Shown: positions 8,060 through 16,748, counted from the first letter of the stretch. The stretch: DNA of 64,000 nucleotides from Brevundimonas sp. SL130 (GCF_026625805.1 NZ_CP113064.1:1426001-1490000), one strand, 5' to 3'. Made by a program: numbers and translations. Notes: generated from the sequence alone by a model not told the origin.

Positions 8060-9101
8060 GAGCGTGCTTCCTTCACACGGAACCGTATCCTGAGTTGACG
8101 AGGTAGTTCGCACATTCGGCGGGGCTGAAGAGATTGATGATCTCTCCGGCCTTTCGCCATGTGGCTTCAAAGGTTCTGGGCTGGGCGTTGCGCATGAGGT
8201 GTTTGAGCTTGGCGAAGACCTGTTCGATGGGGTTCAGGTCGGGGGAGTAAGGGGGCAGGAAGATCATGTGTGCGCCCTTGGCCCTGACAGCGGCGCGGGC
8301 GGCCTTGCCCTTGTGACTGCCGAGGTTGTCGAGGACGACGACGTCGCCAGGCGACAAGGTCGGAGCCAGTATTTTCTCGATGTAGACGAGGAAGATCGCG
8401 CCGTTGATCGGACCATCGATAACCCAGGGCGCGTCGATCCGGTCATGGCGCAGGGCGGCGATGAAGGTCAGGGTTTTCCAGTGACCGAAGGGCGAGTGGC
8501 CCTTCAAGCGTCGCCCCCTCGGCCCCCAGCCGCGCAAGGGCGCCATGTTGGTCTTGACCCAGGTCTCGTCCAGGAACACCAGTCGCGACGGGTCGATCCG
8601 CCCCTGATGCGCCTTCCAGCGTGCGCGGCGGCGCGCGACGTCAGGCCGGGCCTGCTCCTCAGGCAGCAGTGTTTTTTTTGAAGCTCAGTCCTTCAGCGTG
8701 CACGAACACCCACACCGCTCGAGGGCCGGTCTTGATCCCGCGCGCGGCAAGTTCGGCCGTCAGTCCTCTGAGCGTGAACGGCCCTGAGGCGATGCGGGTG
8801 CGCAGCCATTCGGCGCAGTCTCCTGACAGCGTGCGAGGCTTGTGGCCGCCGACCTGGCCCGGCGCCACCGAACCTGTCTCTCCAACTCGCTTCGTCCACT
8901 TGGACACGCAAGACGGACTGATCCGAAGCGCCGCCGCGATCTCCCGGTGTGTCTCGCCCTCCGCCTTACGCGCCAACGCTCGCTCACGAAGATCCATCGA
9001 ATAAGGAGCCGTCATCCGGGCTGGCCTCCCATCCAGCACGGATGTTGAATCAGATCACCGCAAACTTGGGAATCCCGATTCCGTCAAAGCGAGCCATGCT
9101 C
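8060..9101 (-). mobile_element. IS630-family insertion sequence, complete
   Basis: A 1042-base element bounded by imperfect terminal inverted repeats: the left end begins GAGCGTGCTTCCTTCACACG and the right end, read on the other strand, begins GAGCATGGCTCGCTTTGACG. TA dinucleotides at 8058-8059 and 9102-9103 are the target duplication typical of this family. It contains one transposase on the minus strand split over two frames. Intact ends and an intact DDE triad suggest a fairly recent insertion. Confidence 0.88.
8073..9015 (-). CDS. IS630-family transposase, expressed by frameshift
   Basis: The first frame (from MTAPYSMDLRERALARKAEG) holds the N-terminal helix-turn-helix domain (THREIAAALRISPSCVSKWTKR) and runs to SFKKNTAA; the second frame carries the DDE catalytic core: FLDETWV (D), VVVLDNLGSHK (D) and DLNPIEQVFAKLK (E). 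The frames overlap at a run of eight A residues on the coding strand (8672-8679), the usual slippery site for programmed frameshifting in this family, so the join is expected and need not mean a broken gene. The start at MTAPYS matches the common start of relatives. Confidence 0.87.
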
Positions 9102-9258
9102 TAGGAGGGATTGTTGGCGACCGGGTCTCTCAATCCAGACGTCGATTATGGAGGAAGTATGCTTCACCATATTCGGCAGCCTCGACGATTGCCGCCGCGA
9201 ACACGACCAGATCGGTCGCCAGACCGTGACAGAGGCCTGTGGCTGGGATCCGACACCC

Positions 9259-9693
9259 TTATTCACTTCTCGGCGTGATGGATGTTCGGCCTGCGCGGGC
9301 CAGGGCCACGACCCGGTCGCGCACCTGCCGGTAGAGAGCGGCGGGTAGCAGGCCGTAGCTATAGGTTTTTGCGCCCCGGCGGATGGGGCGGAGGTCAACG
9401 CCCGGCCAGATAAATCGGTTGAGGTCGGCGGCGATCACCCAGGAGCGTTCGCTATCGAGCCCGAGGCGCTGTTTGGTCGCCGCTGGAATTTCGATGGCGC
9501 TTTCCGGATGGGTAGGGGGCGCATGTGTGACCGGCGCGACGGTGACGACGGTTCGCCCACTGCCTTCCTCGACCGCAAGAATGATGACGCAGGGACGATC
9601 CTTGCGGCCGTCTTCCTGACCGCGCAGGGCTTCGTCGCGCCAGAGATAGGCATAGGAAATGATGAGGCCGGGAACTGGCTCGGGCAATGACAC
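9259..9693 (-). CDS. PemK/MazF-like toxin of a toxin-antitoxin pair
   Basis: 144 residues starting with GTG. GLIISYAYLWRDE near the N-terminus, RPCVIILAVEE, VTVAPVTHAPP and SWVIAADLNRFIWPG match the alphaproteobacterial plasmid maintenance toxin family related to PemK, an mRNA endonuclease fold. It begins 6 bases after the stop of a Phd-type antitoxin gene, so the pair forms one operon with the antitoxin first. It lies just beyond the IS630 element within the accessory segment. Expected to be inactive as a complex with the antitoxin and released when the antitoxin is degraded. Confidence 0.78.
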   Translation of the reverse strand: MSLPEPVPGLIISYAYLWRDEALRGQEDGRKDRPCVIILAVEEGSGRTVVTVAPVTHAPPTHPESAIEIPAATKQRLGLDSERSWVIAADLNRFIWPGVDLRPIRRGAKTYSYGLLPAALYRQVRDRVVALARAGRTSITPRSE

Positions 9694-9699
9694 CGGCGA

Positions 9700-9957
9700 T
9701 CAGCGGACTTCGTGATCGAAATCGGCGGCCTCGGCGGGCGACTCGGCGGCGGCAAGGGCGTTCAGCGCCGTATTGTCCAGTTCCCAAGGGTAGAGCGCCG
9801 TGCGGTCGTTCTGTTTGAGACGGCGGTATTCTTCGGCGGAAAGCAGCACCAGCCGTTCGCGGCCATGGCTGGTGATCGACACCGGCTCACGCAGCGCCAC
9901 TTCGGCGATGCGGCCGTAGGATTTCAGGAAATCGGCCGACGAAACGGTATGGGTCAT
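9700..9957 (-). CDS. Phd/YefM-type antitoxin
   Basis: 85 residues. The N-terminal THTVSSADFLKSYGRIAEVALREPVSITSHGRERLVLLSAEEYRRL is the Phd/YefM DNA-binding fold (a strand, then SxxDF/R, then the conserved ITxHGR and L.S.EEY). The acidic C-terminal tail (ALAAAESPAEAADFDHEVR) would be disordered and bind the toxin. First gene of the pair; palindromes just upstream are likely autoregulatory sites. Confidence 0.85.
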   Translation of the reverse strand: MTHTVSSADFLKSYGRIAEVALREPVSITSHGRERLVLLSAEEYRRLKQNDRTALYPWELDNTALNALAAAESPAEAADFDHEVR

Positions 9958-9970
9958 CAGTTACCTCTCT

Positions 9971-10005
9971 AACCTCAGGTTATCTGAATTATTCGAATAA
10001 TTCAA
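9971..10005. promoter_or_regulatory. Promoter/operator region of the toxin-antitoxin operon
   Basis: Upstream of the antitoxin start lie two palindromes: AACCTCAGGTT at 9971-9981 and the perfect 20-base TGAATTATTCGAATAATTCA at 9985-10004. On the minus strand a TTGAAT -35-like hexamer overlaps the second. Phd-type antitoxins bind such sites with the toxin as co-repressor. The region also precedes the divergent HTH gene, which might be a second regulator. Confidence 0.5.
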
Positions 10006-10108
10006 GTTTTGGGTGGGGTAGGCCCTCAATCCCTTGCAACGGACGGGCCCCCGCCTGGGCCGTAGTCCGACAGGGCGGCGCTCATGCCGTGCTGTCGGAA
10101 CCGGATGC

Positions 10109-10351
10109 ATGCAGGATCGGATCACCTACCGGGTCAATGAAGTGCTGGCCCTGACCGGGCTGAGCCGTTCGACGCTTTACCGGCTGGTCGCGCAAGGCGA
10201 ACTGCCGCTGGTGAAGGCGCGCGGTCGGACGTTGATCGCGCGCGACGATCTGGAAGCGATGGTGCAGCGGATAGCCACCCAGTCAATCACGAGGAGTGCT
10301 CGCCTCGACAAATTGCCCTTCCACAAGTTGAAAGAGAATTCGTCCGACTAG
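10109..10351 (+). CDS. Small HTH DNA-binding protein (excisionase/AlpA-like, HTH_17)
   Basis: 80 residues. RITYRVNEVLALTGLSRSTLYRLVAQGELPLVKARGRTLIARDDLEAMVQRIA is a complete winged MerR-like HTH of the excisionase type. Such proteins serve as recombination directionality factors or small regulators on mobile segments. Its position at the right edge of the lower-GC segment fits that, although no integrase gene is in the window. The last 23 codons overlap the 3' end of the convergent histidine kinase gene. Weak ribosome-binding site; an in-frame upstream extension of 25 codons has no domain and was not used. Confidence 0.7.
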   Translation: MQDRITYRVNEVLALTGLSRSTLYRLVAQGELPLVKARGRTLIARDDLEAMVQRIATQSITRSARLDKLPFHKLKENSSD

Positions 10352-11692
10352 GCCGCTTCGTATTCCGCTGCGATTGGATACTCTGAATTGCGCACCTTGG
10401 GCTTCGGTCAGGGTGTGAACGATCGCCAGGCCGAGGCCGGAGCCGGACGCCTGGGATGAGTTGGCGCGGAAGAAGCGGTCGGTGAGGTGGGGAAGCGTGG
10501 CCTCATCGACGCCTGGTCCGTGATCCCAGACGCAGACCGCACCTGTCGTTTGCACATGCACCATCACAGGTGGTGCGCCGTGGTGAAAGGCGTTGTCGAT
10601 CAGGTTGAGGATCTGTTCGGTGATGAGGTCTTCGGCGCCGAGGACCGTGACCGGCTCGGCCGGCAGGCGGAGGCGCAGGGCGCCGTCGGGAAAGGCGCGG
10701 CGCTCCCTAACGGCTTGACAGGCGCGGCGTGCGGCGCGGCCAAGGTCGGCGGAGGACGATATCCGCGCGCCATCGGCGCGGGCTGTGGAAAGCAGTTGTC
10801 CGACGAGGCGCGTCATACCGCTGACGGCGTCGCGCGAATCGGCGATCAGCCGCTTCTCCTGAGGCGTCCAGGGACGCGAAGCCCTCTCCAGAAGCTCGAG
10901 ATTGGCGGCGACCACCGAAAGCGGGGTGCGCAGTTGGTGCGAGGCGTCGGCGGCGAACCGCTGGACGCCGGAGGTCGAGGTCTCCAGCCGCGCCAGGAGA
11001 TGGTTGAAGGCGGTCAGAACGGGCCACAGCTCGCGGGGGGCGAGATCGACATTGGCCGGCGCAAACTCGGCCGAAGGGCCGCCGCGGCGCGTCAGATCGT
11101 CGATCAGACGCTTCAGCGAGTTTAAGCCCCATTGCAACGCAGGCCAGACCAGAAGCGCGGCGAGCACCACCAGCAGGGCCGGCAGAAGCAGCATGCTGCG
11201 GTAAAGTTCGCGCAGGCTGGCGTGTCGAGAATCCAGGCTCTGGGCGACCGAGACGCGCACGGGGACGGGGCGGCCGGGTATGAGGAGGGTCTGTTGCGCC
11301 ATGCGCACCGAAACCCCTCTGACGGACAGGTTTGAAAAGACGGGCCGGTCCGCCTGGGCCTGGGGAAGGTTCGGCAGTTCGGCGTAGCCGGTGACCAGAC
11401 GGTCGCCTTCGCGGACGCTGTAGAAGACGGCGTCGCGTTCGGGGCCGTCCAGCAGGGCCAGGGCCCAAGGCGCGACGTCCACGGTGATGCGGCCGTCGGC
11501 GACCGACACCGTCTCGCGGATGGTCTGGAGCGCGCCGGCCAGAAGACGGTCGGCATTGTTCGCCACCACCCGCTGGGCCGTCCAGGCGCCGACAGTCAGA
11601 ACCACGACAGCGAAGAGCGCCAGGGGAGCGACCTGGGCGATCAGCAAACGTATGACGAGGCTGTGGGGCCGGGCGGGCCTGGCGCGGCTCAT
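10283..11692 (-). CDS. Sensor histidine kinase, TctE-type
   Basis: 469 residues. Two membrane helices (about 15-36 and 167-188) flank a 130-residue periplasmic domain of the 2CSK_N type, followed by HAMP-like linker, the dimerisation helix with FAADASHQLRTPLSV (phospho-acceptor His252) and an HATPase domain (N box NLIDNAFHHG, G1 WDHGPGVD, G2 GSGLGLAIV). It phosphorylates the response regulator, whose stop codon it overlaps (ATGA). Similarity to TctE suggests sensing of a small carboxylate or sugar phosphate, possibly through the divergently encoded binding protein. The C-terminus runs about 70 bases into the convergent HTH gene. Confidence 0.88.
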   Translation of the reverse strand: MSRARPARPHSLVIRLLIAQVAPLALFAVVVLTVGAWTAQRVVANNADRLLAGALQTIRETVSVADGRITVDVAPWALALLDGPERDAVFYSVREGDRLVTGYAELPNLPQAQADRPVFSNLSVRGVSVRMAQQTLLIPGRPVPVRVSVAQSLDSRHASLRELYRSMLLLPALLVVLAALLVWPALQWGLNSLKRLIDDLTRRGGPSAEFAPANVDLAPRELWPVLTAFNHLLARLETSTSGVQRFAADASHQLRTPLSVVAANLELLERASRPWTPQEKRLIADSRDAVSGMTRLVGQLLSTARADGARISSSADLGRAARRACQAVRERRAFPDGALRLRLPAEPVTVLGAEDLITEQILNLIDNAFHHGAPPVMVHVQTTGAVCVWDHGPGVDEATLPHLTDRFFRANSSQASGSGLGLAIVHTLTEAQGAQFRVSNRSGIRSGLVGRILFQLVEGQFVEASTPRD

Positions 11693-12351
11693 GGATCGAG
11701 ACGATATCCGCGGCCACGGATGTTGGTGACGGCAGGGCCGTCAGGCTGAAGCTTGCGCCGCAACCGCCCGACATGGATCTCCAGCGCATTGAGCGAGGGC
11801 GCCTCGTCCTGGGGGAAGACTTCGGCGGCCAGCAGATCGCGGTCCACCACCTGTCCCGGCCGGGACGCCAGGACACGCAGGGCCGCCCATTCGCGGGGAC
11901 GCAGGGCGAGGTCGCGGTCGTTGACGTGGGCGCGGCCGGTGCGCCAGTCGCAGAAAAGGGTTCCGACCACGACGGCGCCGGCCGCCTGTCCCTGGCGTCG
12001 ACGCACGATGGCGCGCAGACGGGCGACCAGTTCGGACGGGGCGAACGGCTTGACCAGATAGTCGTCGGCCCCGAGATCCAGGCCCGCGACCCGGTCGCCG
12101 AGGGCGTCGCGCGCCGTCAGCATCAGCACCGGCGTCGACGATCCGCGAAGCCGCAGGGTCCGTAACACTTCGAAGCCGTCGATGTCGGGAAGTCCGATGT
12201 CCAGGATGGCGGCGTCGAAACCCTCAGCGGCCTCAAGCTGCAGGGCCTGTTCGCCGCCTTCGACGCACCTTGCGTCGAAACCCGCATCGTGAAGACTGGC
12301 TTCAAGTGAATGCCGCAACGCCTTGTCATCTTCTACGACGAGTATTCTCAT
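11689..12351 (-). CDS. OmpR-family response regulator, TctD-type
   Basis: 220 residues: receiver domain MRILVVEDDKALRHSLE with phospho-acceptor Asp51 (AAILDIGLPDIDGF), Thr of LMLTARD and Lys of DDYLVKPFAPSELVAR, then a winged-helix domain (LRPREWAALRVL, NALEIHVGRLRRKL, TNIRGRGYRL). First gene of the two-gene regulator operon. It is divergent from the binding-protein gene with about 55 bases between starts, so it probably regulates both directions from there. Confidence 0.92.
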   Translation of the reverse strand: MRILVVEDDKALRHSLEASLHDAGFDARCVEGGEQALQLEAAEGFDAAILDIGLPDIDGFEVLRTLRLRGSSTPVLMLTARDALGDRVAGLDLGADDYLVKPFAPSELVARLRAIVRRRQGQAAGAVVVGTLFCDWRTGRAHVNDRDLALRPREWAALRVLASRPGQVVDRDLLAAEVFPQDEAPSLNALEIHVGRLRRKLQPDGPAVTNIRGRGYRLDP

Positions 12352-12406
12352 GGCGAACAGAGGGGGCGATGGATCATGCGTGACACATAACCAGAAAGCC
12401 GGAGCG

Positions 12407-13498
12407 GTGAAAACGGATCGACGACATCTGCTTCTCGGCCTGGCCGGGTTAAGCGTCGCCGCCTGCTCGTCCGAGCCGGAGGGCGCGGGGACGGCGCCGC
12501 GGGTGCGCTGGCTGGCGCGGCGGGAAGGGGCGCTGCACATCCTGACCAACACAAGCCTGATGGGCCCCGTGCTGGCGGCCTTCCGCCGTCACTGGCCCGA
12601 GATCCAGATGCGCCTGGAGGACATAAACTCCACCCGGATCGCCGAGAAAGTGCGGCGGCTTGCGGACAGCGGACGGGATGGGCCGGACCTGGTCTGGAGC
12701 ACGGCGATGGATATGCAGGTCAAGCTGATCAACGACGGCTATGCCCAGGCCTATCGATCACCGCACCGCGCGGCCATGCCCGACGGGTCGGTATGGCGCG
12801 ATCAGGGCTATGGGCTGACGGCGGAGCCGATCGTGTTCGCCTATAATCGAAACCGGATTGCGCCCGATGTCGCGCCCCGCAGTCATGCGGCCCTTCTCCA
12901 ACTGCTCACGACCCGGCCGGAGGTGTTTGACGGGCGTGTGACCCTGTATGACGCCGAGCAGAGCGGCGTGGCCCTGATGCAGCTGTCGGCGGACGTGCAG
13001 ATCTATCCCGACGCCTGGCCTTTGATGGAGGCGTTGGGCGCCCAGCGTCCGCGGCTGGACACCTCGGGACAGAGGATGATGGGACAGATCGCCGATGGGC
13101 GGATGGCGTTCGTCTATAATATGAACCAGTCCTACGGCGCCTCCTGGGCGGCGCGCGCGCCAGAGATCGGACTGATCACGCCCGACGATTATCACCTGTC
13201 TGTTTCGCGGGTGGCCTTCATCCCGCGCAACGCCGCTCATCCGAATGCGGCGAGGCTGTTTCTGGACTTCCTCCTGTCCCGAGAAGGACAGCGGGCGATC
13301 GGCGCCCTGGGTGTTCGACCGGTCCGCAACGACGTGGAGGCCCCCATGCGTCCCGCCGCGCCGGGTGTTCGGCCCATCCGGGTGGGGCCGGCCCTGCTGG
13401 CCAATCTGGATCAGGCGCGCCGCGCGACCCTGCTGACCCGATGGGGTGAAGCGATGCGGAGCGGCGTCAGGGCGCCGTCAGATCCTGCCGCGCCCTGA
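12407..13498 (+). CDS. Lipoprotein extracellular substrate-binding protein (ABC-type fold), orphan
   Basis: 363 residues. A lipoprotein signal, LLLGLAGLSVAAC, ends in a lipobox with Cys20 as the acylation site. The mature part has the two-lobed SBP_bac/AfuA-like fold signature (LHILTNTSLMGPVLAAFRRHWPEIQMRL; FIPRNAAHPNAARLFLDFLLSREGQ). No permease or ATPase gene accompanies it; it is divergent from a TctD/TctE regulator pair. In other proteobacteria similar trios occur and the binding protein acts as a sensory co-receptor, so a signalling role is as likely as transport. The GTG just before KTDRRHLLLG was chosen as it gives a standard signal peptide; ATG codons upstream overlap the response regulator gene. 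Confidence 0.8.
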   Translation: MKTDRRHLLLGLAGLSVAACSSEPEGAGTAPRVRWLARREGALHILTNTSLMGPVLAAFRRHWPEIQMRLEDINSTRIAEKVRRLADSGRDGPDLVWSTAMDMQVKLINDGYAQAYRSPHRAAMPDGSVWRDQGYGLTAEPIVFAYNRNRIAPDVAPRSHAALLQLLTTRPEVFDGRVTLYDAEQSGVALMQLSADVQIYPDAWPLMEALGAQRPRLDTSGQRMMGQIADGRMAFVYNMNQSYGASWAARAPEIGLITPDDYHLSVSRVAFIPRNAAHPNAARLFLDFLLSREGQRAIGALGVRPVRNDVEAPMRPAAPGVRPIRVGPALLANLDQARRATLLTRWGEAMRSGVRAPSDPAAP

Positions 13499-13672
13499 TC
13501 ATTCCTGTGGATAAGTCCGAAGGCGCTGAATCCAGGCTTTCTGTCACCACGCCGTCATGGCGGCGGGCGCCGTGAAGCAGCGGCGGATCGAGACGATAGG
13601 ATCGGTCTGCAAATAGCAAGGTGATGCGAAAATTGCGCTAATTTGGGCAATAAAAGTGCATTCGTGGCGTAT

Positions 13673-13701
13673 TTGACACCAAAGGCCGGGTCGATTTTAC
13701 T
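13673..13701 (+). promoter_or_regulatory. Sigma-70-type promoter for the glycine riboswitch transcript
   Basis: TTGACA at 13673-13678, a 17-base spacer, and TTTACT at 13696-13701. Initiation 6-8 bases downstream would place the first transcribed base at the first stem of the riboswitch, a very good fit. The 170 bases between the binding-protein stop and this promoter hold no other feature I can name. Confidence 0.65.
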
Positions 13702-13708
13702 CAATCTT

Positions 13709-13887
13709 AGCAAGGCGGGAGAGATCGGCTCCGGCCGACGCCGAAGGCGCAACCGCCCCGGAAACGCTCAGGCAAACGGACCGTCTTGCTGAAGGAACGC
13801 TGGAGAGAAGGCCGGATCCGGGGGATGCGGTCTCGCCGAAGGAGAAAGGGTCGGCGACGGCTCGAAACTCTCAGGCCCAATGACAGC
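13709..13887 (+). promoter_or_regulatory. Tandem glycine riboswitch
   Basis: Two consecutive glycine aptamers with an 8-base linker. Aptamer 1 (13709-13790): closing stem AGCAAG with CTTGCT, GGGAGAG, the core GCCGAAGGCGCAAC and CTCAGGCAAACGGACCG. Aptamer 2 (13799-13887): closing stem GCTG with CAGC, TGGAGAG, CGCCGAAGGAG and AAACTCTCAGGC followed by GACAGC. All conserved blocks of the family (Rfam class glycine) are present in the right order. A purine-rich GGGGAGGGG (13933-13941) 11 bases before the receptor ATG may be the ribosome site; CCCTGGGG just upstream could mask it. Usually this element precedes gcvT or amino-acid carriers; here it precedes a TonB receptor. Confidence 0.95.
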
Positions 13888-13952
13888 TGGGGTGAACGGA
13901 CGCCGCAGAGCGTCAGTCGCATTGGGCATCCCTGGGGAGGGGCGTCGTCGCC

Positions 13953-16655
13953 ATGAGGAATCTCGCTTTGTCTCGCTTAAACCGCCATCTGACCCATTAT
14001 TGCAGCGCCATTGCGCTATTGGCCTGCGCCACTTCGGTTCATGCCCAGGAAGCTGATGGCGCCGCCGACGCCGACTCTTCCGTCGACGAGATCGTCGTGA
14101 CCGCCTCGCGCATCGACCGCGCCGGCTTTGAGGCGCCGACGCCGACCATCCACCTGTCCGCCGAGGATCTGTCGGTCGGGGCCCGTTCCAATATCGCCGC
14201 TGCGCTCAACGACATGCCGCAGTTCCGCGCCACCACCTCCGCCCAGACGACCGGCACCAACACCGGCGCCGGCAACGCGCCGGTGGATCTGCGGGGCCTG
14301 GGCATCAACCGGACCCTGGTCCTGATCGACGGACGCCGGGTGTCCAGCGAGAACGACCTGAACGCCGTGCCGTCGGTCCTGGTCAAGAGCGTCGATGTGG
14401 TCACCGGCGGCGCCTCGGCCGCCTGGGGATCGGGCGCCGTGGCCGGCGTCGTCAACATCGGCATCGACCGCTATTTCACCGGTGGCAAGATCGGCGCCGA
14501 GTACGGCATCTCGTCCTATGACGACGCCGAGCAGGAGCGGTTCGAAGGCGCCTGGGGCACGGACTTCGCCGACGGTCGCGGTCACTTCGTCATCGGCGGC
14601 GAATATATCGACAATGAAGGCGTCATTCCCAAGACCTCGCGCCCGAACATCGGCCGGTGGGCCACGGTCAACGGTGCGATTACACCCGACGTGGGCTTCG
14701 CCAACGCGGCCTATGGCGGCCTGATTATGTCGGGCGTCAACGCCGGCAAGGTGTTCAACTCGGACGGCACGCTGCGCGCCTTCGACTACGGCACGGTCAG
14801 CGGGACCAACTCGATCGGCGGCGAAGGTCCGTCGAACGACGATCTCAGCCCGTTGGTCACGCCGCAAAGGCGCTACACCGGCCTGGCCAGCGTCACCTAC
14901 GAGATCAATGACAAGCTGCGCTTCACCGCCGACGTCCGTCATTCGCGGATGTGGAACAACTACATCTGGTTCGGCGACCACAATCGCGGCAATCTGACGA
15001 TCAAGAGCGACAACGCCTTCCTCTCGGACGAGATCAAGGCTCAGATGGCCGCGGCCGGCCAGACCAGCTTCACCATGGGTCGGTTCAACTCGGACCTGTC
15101 CTATTCCAGCATCGACTTCGAACGCGTCACCACTCAGGCGACCGTCGCCCTGGACGGCGAGTTCGGCGACAACTGGCGCTGGGACGCCTATTACAGCCAC
15201 GGCGAATACGACAACAATATCGACACGCCCGGCTTCCTGCTGACCACCAACTACGCCCAGGCGGTGGATTCGGTCATCGATCCGTCGACCGGCCAGGCGG
15301 TTTGCCGCGTGACCCTGACCAACGCCAACTCGGGCTGCGTCCCGATCAATCTGTTCGGTCTCGGCTCGCCGTCGCAAGAGGCGATCGACTACGTCACCGG
15401 CACCCCCAGCATGCGCGCCAACACCACGCTGGACGTCGGGGGCGTCAGCCTGCGTGGCGAGCCCTTCAGCCTGCCGGCGGGTGATGTCTCAATCGCCGTC
15501 GGCCTGGAGGCCCGCAAGGAGTCGGTTGATCAGACCGTCGGCGCGCTGGATGCGGCCAAGGCCTTCACCACCTTCAGCTTCTCGGCCATGTCCGGCGAGT
15601 TCAGCGTCAAGGAGGCCTTCGGCGAAATCCTGGTTCCCATCGTCCGTGACCTGCCGGTTCTGAACGACCTGCAGTTCAACGCCGCCGTGCGCGTGTCCGA
15701 CTATGACACCACGGGTTCGATCTGGTCCTGGAAGGTCGGCGCGACCAATGAGTTCTTCCCGGGCTTCCGGGGTCGGGTGACGCAATCGCGCGACATCCGC
15801 TCGGCCAATCTGTCGGAACTCTTCACCACGACGACGACCGGATACAACAACCTCAACGACCCGGCCAAGAACGGCGCCCTGGTCTATGTGCTGAACAACG
15901 GCGGCGGAAATCCCGACCTTCGCCCCGAGACGGCCGACACCCTGACCCTGGGCGTCACCTATGCGCCGCCGTCCATTCCCGGCCTCAACCTGTCGCTTGA
16001 CTATTACGACATCAAGATCGACGACGTGATCACGACCATCGCGGCCCAGGACCTGGTCAACCGCTGCTACAACGGCAACCTCGACCTCTGCTCAAAGGTC
16101 GAGCGGGATGCGGCGGGCAACCTGACCCGCACCCTGTCCACCTATGTGAACCTGGCCGAGTACCATACCGACGGAATCGACGCCGAGGCCTCTTACGCCT
16201 CTGACGCAGATCTCTGGGTTCCGGGCGCCACGGGTCGGGTGACCATGCGTCTGGTCGGCACCTGGGTGAACAGCCTGACCACCGACGACGGCGTGACCGA
16301 GATCGAATATGTCGAATCCCAAGGCTATTCCTTCGGTCTGGGCGTGCCCAAGCTGCGCGTCAACGCCAGCCTCGGCTGGAAGGGCGAGGTGTTCGGCGCG
16401 AAGCTGCGAGCGCGCTACATCTCGGCGGGCGACTACAACAGCACCGTCGCGATCTCGAACAACCACATCGACGCCTTCACCTATGTCGATCTGGGGCTGA
16501 CGGCCGACCTGGCGCACTACGGCGCGAACGGGGTCGAGCTGTACGCCAACGCCACCAATCTTTTCGACAAGGACCCGCCGGTCGGGTCGCTCTATTCGCC
16601 GTACTACGACGTCATCGGTCGGTACGTCACAGTTGGCGCGCGGTACCGCTTTTAG
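13953..16655 (+). CDS. TonB-dependent receptor under glycine riboswitch control
   Basis: 900 residues. Signal peptide ending SVHAQ, a TonB-box-like segment VDEIVVTAS, plug domain (IAAALNDMPQFRATTS, DLRGLGINRTLVLIDGRRV, VDVVTGGASAAWGSGAVAGVVNI), then a 22-strand barrel ending in the aromatic ITVGARYRF-type terminus (VTVGARYRF). It imports a ligand across the outer membrane using TonB energy. The riboswitch immediately upstream and the secreted S9 peptidase downstream suggest uptake of peptides or peptide-derived ligands that yield glycine. Substrate is inference; the receptor family is certain. Confidence 0.93.
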   Translation: MRNLALSRLNRHLTHYCSAIALLACATSVHAQEADGAADADSSVDEIVVTASRIDRAGFEAPTPTIHLSAEDLSVGARSNIAAALNDMPQFRATTSAQTTGTNTGAGNAPVDLRGLGINRTLVLIDGRRVSSENDLNAVPSVLVKSVDVVTGGASAAWGSGAVAGVVNIGIDRYFTGGKIGAEYGISSYDDAEQERFEGAWGTDFADGRGHFVIGGEYIDNEGVIPKTSRPNIGRWATVNGAITPDVGFANAAYGGLIMSGVNAGKVFNSDGTLRAFDYGTVSGTNSIGGEGPSNDDLSPLVTPQRRYTGLASVTYEINDKLRFTADVRHSRMWNNYIWFGDHNRGNLTIKSDNAFLSDEIKAQMAAAGQTSFTMGRFNSDLSYSSIDFERVTTQATVALDGEFGDNWRWDAYYSHGEYDNNIDTPGFLLTTNYAQAVDSVIDPSTGQAVCRVTLTNANSGCVPINLFGLGSPSQEAIDYVTGTPSMRANTTLDVGGVSLRGEPFSLPAGDVSIAVGLEARKESVDQTVGALDAAKAFTTFSFSAMSGEFSVKEAFGEILVPIVRDLPVLNDLQFNAAVRVSDYDTTGSIWSWKVGATNEFFPGFRGRVTQSRDIRSANLSELFTTTTTGYNNLNDPAKNGALVYVLNNGGGNPDLRPETADTLTLGVTYAPPSIPGLNLSLDYYDIKIDDVITTIAAQDLVNRCYNGNLDLCSKVERDAAGNLTRTLSTYVNLAEYHTDGIDAEASYASDADLWVPGATGRVTMRLVGTWVNSLTTDDGVTEIEYVESQGYSFGLGVPKLRVNASLGWKGEVFGAKLRARYISAGDYNSTVAISNNHIDAFTYVDLGLTADLAHYGANGVELYANATNLFDKDPPVGSLYSPYYDVIGRYVTVGARYRF

Positions 16656-16676
16656 TTCTGGTCCCGCGCTCCGGGT

Positions 16677-16720
16677 CGCCGGCTCCGCTCCTCCAATGGG
16701 GCCGGCGATTCCCCCTTTTT
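16677..16720 (+). terminator. Hairpin and T-tract after the TonB receptor gene
   Basis: CGCCGGC (16677-16683) pairs with GCCGGCG (16701-16707), with three further inner pairs, followed after a short spacer by C5T5. It may partly end transcription before the peptidase gene, which starts 29 bases later. Confidence 0.55.
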
Positions 16721-16748
16721 CTTCCCCCTTTTCCATGCGTGCTGTTCC

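Noticed and set aside
8073-9015. IS630 transposase as a pseudogene because of two frames
   Set aside because: The join is at a run of eight A on the coding strand, the usual programmed frameshift site, and all DDE residues are intact.
9104-9258. Possible gene remnant between IS630 and the PemK toxin
   Set aside because: Short frames on both strands (for example from MEEVCFTIFGSLDD) match no family I know and lack clear starts.
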